Part shown: one piece after another, positions 5,835-9,740 of the stretch | Position numbering within the stretch: position 1 is the stretch's first letter | Layout: each line of letters begins with the position of its first letter | Assembly: GCA_021796135.1 (NCBI GenBank) | Contig: JAJYOQ010000127.1 | Location: 1-9,740 of the forward strand | Direction of reading: 5' to 3' | Length of the DNA: 9,740 nt | Source: Bacteroidota bacterium | GTDB taxonomy: Bacteria > Bacteroidota > Ignavibacteria > Ignavibacteriales > Ignavibacteriaceae | Made by a program: the position numbers and the translations under genes | The notes under the pieces: generated by a model | The model's database searches: none | Seen by the model: the letters and a program-made list of their open reading frames with translations, nothing else | What the model was told of the DNA's origin: nothing

Positions 5835-6992
5835 ATGAATTTTCAAAATTATGATATAACTATTATCGGCGGGGGACCTGCAGGTTCCGCTGCGGCTATT
5901 TATCTTGCAAAATATGGCTTTAAGGTTTGCTTGTTTGAAAAAAAAGAATTTCCCCGTGAAATATTGTGCGGTGAATTTTTATCAAAAGAAGTTATTGAAA
6001 TTATCAAGGAGTTAAATCTGTTCGAAAAATTTTTATCTCTTAACCCAAATCCGATTAGCAAATTCAATCTAATTACTGGAAACGGAAATGAATTGATATC
6101 AGATTTGAATTTTGCAGCTTACGGGTTAAAACGATCTGTCTTCGATCTTTTTTTATTAACTGCCGCAGAGGAAAATGGTATAAATATATTTCAACCGTCC
6201 GTAGTATTCCAAATTAAAAAAGAGGGAGAAAAATATTTTGTATCGGCTAAGAATGATGACAATTCAATTATAAATGTTCAAAGCGATTCAGTAATTGCCG
6301 CTTATGGGAAGCAAAATATTCTTGATAAAATTCTGCAAAGAAATTTTATAAGACAGAAATCATTTTTTAATGGGATTAAATTTCATATTCCAAAGTCAGT
6401 ACTCTATAATCCATCGTCACATCAAATTAGTATATTTGTTTCTGACGGTATCTACTGCGGCCTAAATGAAGTTAATGATGATACAATTAACTTATGTTTT
6501 CTTGAAAATCGCTTTCAATTAAAAAAAAGCTCCAGACAAAATCTTATTGAGTTTATCTCGTCGAATAAAAAACTGAAAGAGGTATTCCCTGGTAATTCTC
6601 TTGAGCAAATTAATAGTCTTCCCGCATACGGAACAGGGAATATTTATTTCGGCAGAAAGAATCTTGTTGAGGATGGCGTATTTATGATTGGAGATGCTGC
6701 CGGCGTAATCGCTCCGCTTGCAGGAGACGGCATCGGGATTGCTCTTCAGTCGGCTAAATTATTATCCCATATTTTGCTTAAGAAAAGGGAAGAAAAATTA
6801 TCAATGTCTCAGACTGAACAATTGTACGAAAGAGGCTGGCAAAATCTATTCGCAAAAAGGATAAGGATGGCTTCGGTAATTCAAAAGATAATTCTTCAAA
6901 AGAATTTAAGAATTCTAGGTATAAGTTTTGTGAAAACTTTCCCCCGAACTTTACCAAAATTAATTGAAATGACAAGAGGCAGTAACAATTAA
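5835..6992 (+). CDS. FAD-dependent oxidoreductase/hydroxylase (GGR/UbiH-like superfamily), probable PKS tailoring enzyme
   Basis: This 385-residue flavoprotein has an N-terminal Rossmann dinucleotide-binding motif, IIGGGPAGSAAA (residues 10-21, G12-G14-G17), with E35 in CLFEKKEF for the ribose. FPREILCGEFLSKEV follows (about 39-53). The second FAD motif VFMIGDAAGVIAPLAGDGIGIAL (G286-D287) places it with group A flavin hydroxylases and geranylgeranyl-reductase-like enzymes. No secretion signal or membrane span is convincing; a short hydrophobic C-terminal part may associate with the membrane. An in-frame TGA 4 nt before the ATG fixes the longest start; there is no good Shine-Dalgarno sequence. 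Its likely role is ring hydroxylation or oxidation of the type III polyketide, or reduction of its side chain. The tie to the synthase rests on co-orientation and family precedent, because 749 bp of repeats intervene. Confidence 0.82.
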   Translation: MNFQNYDITIIGGGPAGSAAAIYLAKYGFKVCLFEKKEFPREILCGEFLSKEVIEIIKELNLFEKFLSLNPNPISKFNLITGNGNELISDLNFAAYGLKRSVFDLFLLTAAEENGINIFQPSVVFQIKKEGEKYFVSAKNDDNSIINVQSDSVIAAYGKQNILDKILQRNFIRQKSFFNGIKFHIPKSVLYNPSSHQISIFVSDGIYCGLNEVNDDTINLCFLENRFQLKKSSRQNLIEFISSNKKLKEVFPGNSLEQINSLPAYGTGNIYFGRKNLVEDGVFMIGDAAGVIAPLAGDGIGIALQSAKLLSHILLKKREEKLSMSQTEQLYERGWQNLFAKRIRMASVIQKIILQKNLRILGISFVKTFPRTLPKLIEMTRGSNN

Positions 6993-7123
6993 TTTCAAGT
7001 ATAAAATATGTCATTCAAATTGTACACATACTTCGGTATATTTGGGGAAGGAAAAGTATATGAGTAATGGAAGTTACTCAAAAACAGACTTCGAGGGTGA
7101 TGGAATGGTGGAGTGTTGGAACA

Positions 7124-7180
7124 ATGGAGTAATGGAATAATGAAGGGAAATGCTGCTCATTTCCACTAATCCAATTTTTC
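7124..7180 (+). repeat. Dispersed ATGGAGTAATGGAATAATG repeat, copy 1
   Basis: This roughly 57-bp segment recurs in the same orientation at 7643-7699, with shared blocks ATGGAGTA, TGGAATAATG, TGCTCA and CAATTT. The two copies bracket the GroES-like gene. Upstream (7098-7123) is further TGGA-rich sequence of minisatellite character. Confidence 0.6.
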
Positions 7181-7191
7181 AAGAGCAGCAT
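7150..7191. repeat. 9-bp inverted repeat before the GroES-like gene
   Basis: ATGCTGCTC (7150-7158) pairs perfectly with GAGCAGCAT (7183-7191) across a 24-nt loop. It ends 40 nt before the GroES-like start. It could be a terminator-less mRNA leader hairpin, an operator or only part of the dispersed repeat. Confidence 0.45.
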
Positions 7192-7230
7192 AACTTCAAC
7201 GATTTATAAAAAATAAAATATTGGATAAAT

Positions 7231-7605
7231 GTGGAACTTAATTTGAAAAATCTACAAAAATTTATTGTTGTCGGCGATAGAGTTTTAATTAAACCCGAAG
7301 AGGATTCGAGTAAAACGGCAAGCGGATTATTTTTGCCTCCAGGTGTTTCTGAAAAGGAAAAGATTCAAAGCGGGTATATAATTAAAACGGGCCCGGGATA
7401 TCCGATGGCTTCTCCTGTCGATGAAGAGCCGTGGAAAGAATCTAAGGAGCTGGTAAAATATATTCCCCTCCAGGCAAAAGAAGGCGATCTTGCAATCTTT
7501 TTAAGAAAAGAAGCTTACGAAATTGAGTTTGATAAAGAGAAATATTTGATTGTTCCCCAATCTGCTATTCTACTGCTTATAAGGGATGATATTCTAAGTT
7601 ATTAA
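7231..7605 (+). CDS. GroES-like co-chaperonin family protein with enlarged central loop
   Basis: This 124-residue protein has the GroES/Cpn10 beta-barrel signature VVGDRVLIKPEEDSSKTASG (residues 13-32) and a mobile-loop-like GLFLPP (32-37). It closes with EGDLAIF (84-90), EKYLIVPQSAILLLI (103-117). Canonical GroES has about 95 residues. The extra length sits mainly in the middle (GPGYPMASPVDEEPWKESKELVKYIPL, shown as residues 54 to 80), where the roof loop would be. No groEL lies beside it, so it is probably a paralogue of the main co-chaperonin rather than the essential one. The start is uncertain. GTG at 7231 is the longest possible (in-frame TAA at 7207, no ATG between). TTG at 7243 would give MKNLQKFIVVGDR and has GGAA about 6 nt upstream. 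The role, whether chaperonin lid or something else, is unproven. Confidence 0.8.
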   Translation: MELNLKNLQKFIVVGDRVLIKPEEDSSKTASGLFLPPGVSEKEKIQSGYIIKTGPGYPMASPVDEEPWKESKELVKYIPLQAKEGDLAIFLRKEAYEIEFDKEKYLIVPQSAILLLIRDDILSY

Positions 7606-7610
7606 TTATC

Positions 7611-7890
7611 TTACGCAGAAATAACCTTCGGAGTGGGGAATGATGGAGTAGTGGAATAATGGAAAAATATTGCTCAATTTCATTAGTTCAATTTATTTGA
7701 AATTGTATAGATATTACAGATGAATAATTGTCATTTCGACGACCGGAGGGAGGAGAAATCCCATGAATAGATTAGACTATCGGATTGATCATGGGATATC
7801 TCAGTCGCTGACTCCTTCGATATGACAAGAGATATTTTATTCATATAGGGACAACTACTCCATTACTCTACTATTCCCAAGATTGCGTAA
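7611..7890. repeat. Nested repeat block between the GroES-like gene and aconitase
   Basis: The block is bounded by TTACGCA (7611-7617, part of the 14-bp repeat 7611-7624) and inverted TGCGTAA (7884-7890). Inside them GGGAATGATGGAGTAGTGGAATAAT (shown as positions 7636-7660) has an inverted relative at 7854-7878, identical at 19 of 25 positions. The direct copy of 7124-7180 lies at 7643-7699. The 7728-7828 inverted repeat is embedded. No coding sequence is supported here. Confidence 0.5.
7728..7828. repeat. About 100-bp inverted-repeat element of the TCGAAATGACA family
   Basis: The left arm 7728-7765 (TTGTCATTTCGAC...AATCCCATGA) and right arm 7789-7828 (TCATGGGATATCTC...TCGATATGACAA) are mutually inverted across a 23-nt centre. 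The units also occur at 5668-5716 and 5754-5772. It resembles a widespread intergenic repeat I recall from Bacteroidota drafts; that recollection is unverified. Confidence 0.65.
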
Positions 7891-8011
7891 TATGATTTAT
7901 TAAATACCGCCGCCTCATTTATTGGATATTAAAGAAGACTGTTTCTCAAGCAATTTTATCTGCTTTTCATTATTTTCGTAACAATAAAAAGAATTTATTA
8001 CTACTATTTGT
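7891..8011. other. Aconitase upstream region
   Basis: This AT-rich leader has no repeat. It must hold the aconitase promoter unless that lies further upstream in the repeat block. I cannot point to a convincing -35/-10 pair or a Bacteroidota-type TAnnTTTG box. Confidence 0.3.
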
Positions 8012-8018
8012 GAAAGGA
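8012..8018 (+). promoter_or_regulatory. Ribosome binding site of aconitase
   Basis: GAAAGGA ends 8 nt before the ATG at 8027 and is the best Shine-Dalgarno sequence in the window. It fixes the aconitase start. Confidence 0.75.
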
Positions 8019-8026
8019 ATTTTATT

Positions 8027-9740
8027 ATGACTGCAAATATTGATATGATAAAGAAAGTTTATTCTAATTATAAGAATAAATTAAATGAAGTTAGAAAAAT
8101 TGTTAACCGTCCGTTAACTTATGCTGAAAAGGTTTTGTACACACACCTTTGGGAAAAAGCTTCTAAAGAATTTACCGGCGGAAAAGATTATTCAGACCTT
8201 GCGCCAGACAGAGTTGCTATGCAGGACGCTACTGCACAAATGGCTCTCCTCCAATTTATGTCAGCAGGAAGAAAAACTACTGCTGTTCCGTCTACTGTTC
8301 ATTGCGATCATTTAATACAAGCACAAATTGGCGCCAAAGATGATTTGCAAAAAGCTAATTCGGAAAATCGGGAAGTATATGATTTTCTTGAAAGTATTTC
8401 TCAAAAATACGGTATCGGTTTTTGGAAGCCAGGCGCCGGAATTATTCATCAAGTTGTCCTTGAAAATTATGCTTTTCCCGGAGGAATGATGATAGGTACT
8501 GATTCGCATACCCCGAATGCAGGCGGTCTCGGTATGATTGCAATTGGAGTCGGTGGTGCCGATGCCGTAGATGTTATGGCTGGTATGCCCTGGGAATTAA
8601 AATGGCCTAAACTTATCGGTGTCAAATTAACAGGAAGACTTAACGGATGGACTTCTGCAAAGGATATAATTCTAAAGGTTGCCGGAATATTAACTGTTAA
8701 AGGAGGTACCGGAGCTATAGTTGAATATTTTGGCGAAGGCGCAACTTCAGTTTCATGCACCGGCAAAGGAACAATTTGCAATATGGGAGCGGAAATCGGA
8801 GCTACTACCTCTGTATTTCCGTTTGATGAAAAGATGGCGGCTTATTTAAGAATTACAAACCGTGCAGATGTTGCCGCTCTGGCTGAAGGTCTTGTCGATG
8901 ACCTAACAGCCGATAAAGAGGTTCTGGCGAATCCGAAAAAATATTTTGACCAAGTTATAGAAATTAATTTAAGTGAATTAGAACCATACTTAAATGGTCC
9001 TTTTACTCCTGATAAAGCGTGGCCAATTTCTAAATTGAAAGAAGCCGTAAAAGAAAATAACTACCCGGACACTATTAAGGTAGCATTGATTGGCAGCTGC
9101 ACAAATTCAAGTTATGAAGATATCGATCGCTCTGCAAGCATTGCAAAGCAAGCGTTGAAAAAAGGATTAAAAGCGAAATCCGGCTTTACTATTACTCCCG
9201 GCTCCGAACAAGTCCGCGCAACAATTGAAAGAGATGGTCAACTTCATACTTTCGAAGAATTTGGAGGAGTAATTTTAGCCAATGCTTGCGGTCCCTGTAT
9301 AGGTATGTGGAAAAGAGTTGATATCAAAACGGGGGAGAAAAACACGATCGTTACTTCATTTAATAGAAACTTTGCTAAAAGAAATGATGGAAATCCTGAA
9401 ACTTTGGCTTTTGTCGCAAGCCCGGAAATTACTACTGCTCTGGCAATTGCCGGCAGTTTATCATTTAATCCTATGACGGATGCATTAATAAATGACAAAG
9501 GCGAAAAAGTGAAGCTTGATCCGCCTACCGGCGAGGAACTTCCACCTAAAGGATTTATTAAGGATGAAAATGGGTTTTTACCTCCGGCAAAAGATGGCTC
9601 AGGTGTTGAGGTGAAAGTTAATCCCCAAAGCGATAGACTACAGTTGTTAAAATCTTTTGAGCCCTGGGATGGAAAGGATTATGTTGATCTTCCCGTTCTT
9701 CTAAAAGCTAAAGGTAAATGTACAACCGATCATATTTCTA
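8027..9740 (+). CDS. Aconitate hydratase, mitochondrial type (3' end beyond window)
   Basis: This TCA-cycle enzyme isomerises citrate to isocitrate through cis-aconitate with a [4Fe-4S] cluster. The open frame covers 571 codons to the window edge; mitochondrial-type aconitases have about 750, so the last part, mostly the swivelling domain 4, is missing. The cluster ligands are C358 in GSCTNSS and C421/C424 in [11 protein letters not shown]. Their spacing of 63 and 3 equals that of mammalian mitochondrial aconitase. Other active-site blocks are [16 protein letters not shown] (from about residue 66), VHCDHL (91-96), [13 protein letters not shown] with D159-S160-H161, [14 protein letters not shown], and the domain-4 start [10 protein letters not shown] at the edge. 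A strong Shine-Dalgarno sequence fixes the ATG. It is distinct from the AcnB and bacterial AcnA (IRP-like) types. It stands alone after a repeat-rich gap and probably has its own promoter. Confidence 0.96.
   Translation, partial: MTANIDMIKKVYSNYKNKLNEVRKIVNRPLTYAEKVLYTHLWEKASKEFTGGKDYSDLAPDRVAMQDATAQMALLQFMSAGRKTTAVPSTVHCDHLIQAQIGAKDDLQKANSENREVYDFLESISQKYGIGFWKPGAGIIHQVVLENYAFPGGMMIGTDSHTPNAGGLGMIAIGVGGADAVDVMAGMPWELKWPKLIGVKLTGRLNGWTSAKDIILKVAGILTVKGGTGAIVEYFGEGATSVSCTGKGTICNMGAEIGATTSVFPFDEKMAAYLRITNRADVAALAEGLVDDLTADKEVLANPKKYFDQVIEINLSELEPYLNGPFTPDKAWPISKLKEAVKENNYPDTIKVALIGSCTNSSYEDIDRSASIAKQALKKGLKAKSGFTITPGSEQVRATIERDGQLHTFEEFGGVILANACGPCIGMWKRVDIKTGEKNTIVTSFNRNFAKRNDGNPETLAFVASPEITTALAIAGSLSFNPMTDALINDKGEKVKLDPPTGEELPPKGFIKDENGFLPPAKDGSGVEVKVNPQSDRLQLLKSFEPWDGKDYVDLPVLLKAKGKCTTDHIS

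Noticed and set aside
6778..7014. Minus-strand open frame overlapping the end of the oxidoreductase
   Set aside because: Antisense to conserved flavoprotein sequence, low complexity, no ribosome binding site or motif.
8121..8315. Plus-strand 64-residue open frame
   Set aside because: Out-of-frame shadow of aconitase, which is supported by cluster ligands and a strong ribosome binding site.
8467..8781. 104-residue minus-strand open frame within aconitase
   Set aside because: Antisense shadow of a well-supported aconitase frame; no recognisable domain.

Overview
The window is AT-rich bacterial DNA. Long, repeat-filled intergenic gaps separate ordinary genes with standard codons. The mitochondrial-type aconitase, the extended GroES-like protein, the FdtA-type ketoisomerase and the many short palindromic dispersed repeats together suggest a member of the Bacteroidota/Ignavibacteriota (Chlorobi) group. 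That placement is an inference; no rRNA or other phylogenetic marker is present.

Positions 41-1488 hold a tightly coupled nucleotide-sugar pair: an FdtA/QdtA-like dTDP-4-keto-6-deoxyhexose 3,4-ketoisomerase overlapping a DegT/DnrJ/EryC1 aminotransferase by ATGA. Together they would make a dTDP-3-amino-3,6-dideoxyhexose for a surface polysaccharide. A convergent GT-B glycosyltransferase (1619-2878, minus strand) fits the same polysaccharide setting. After a 426-bp gap with palindromic repeats comes a polyketide module: a type III polyketide synthase (3305-4399) translationally coupled to a class I SAM methyltransferase (4399-5085), and then, beyond 749 bp of repeats, an FAD-dependent oxidoreductase/hydroxylase (5835-6992). 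Synthase + methyltransferase + flavin hydroxylase is the logic of phenolic-lipid (alkylresorcinol/alkylquinone) clusters such as Streptomyces srsABC. The product here is unknown. The right end holds a divergent GroES-like protein (7231-7605) and the first 571 codons of a mitochondrial-type aconitase (8027 to the window edge).

The most striking non-coding structure lies between methyltransferase and oxidoreductase. A 296-bp element (5179-5474) has bipartite inverted ends: a 17-bp terminal repeat, 10 nt, then an 11-bp perfect subterminal repeat, with identical spacing at both ends. It looks like a non-autonomous, MITE-like transposon. It appears to have inserted into a palindrome belonging to an older, decayed member of the same family, whose right end is still visible at 5631-5664. 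Each copy carries a hairpin core arranged B'-A-B. Other repeat families sit at 2931-3136, 3177-3272, 5668-5772, 7124-7191 and 7611-7890. The repeats seem to have pushed apart genes that probably once formed a compact polyketide operon. No tRNA, rRNA, CRISPR array or transposase gene was seen.
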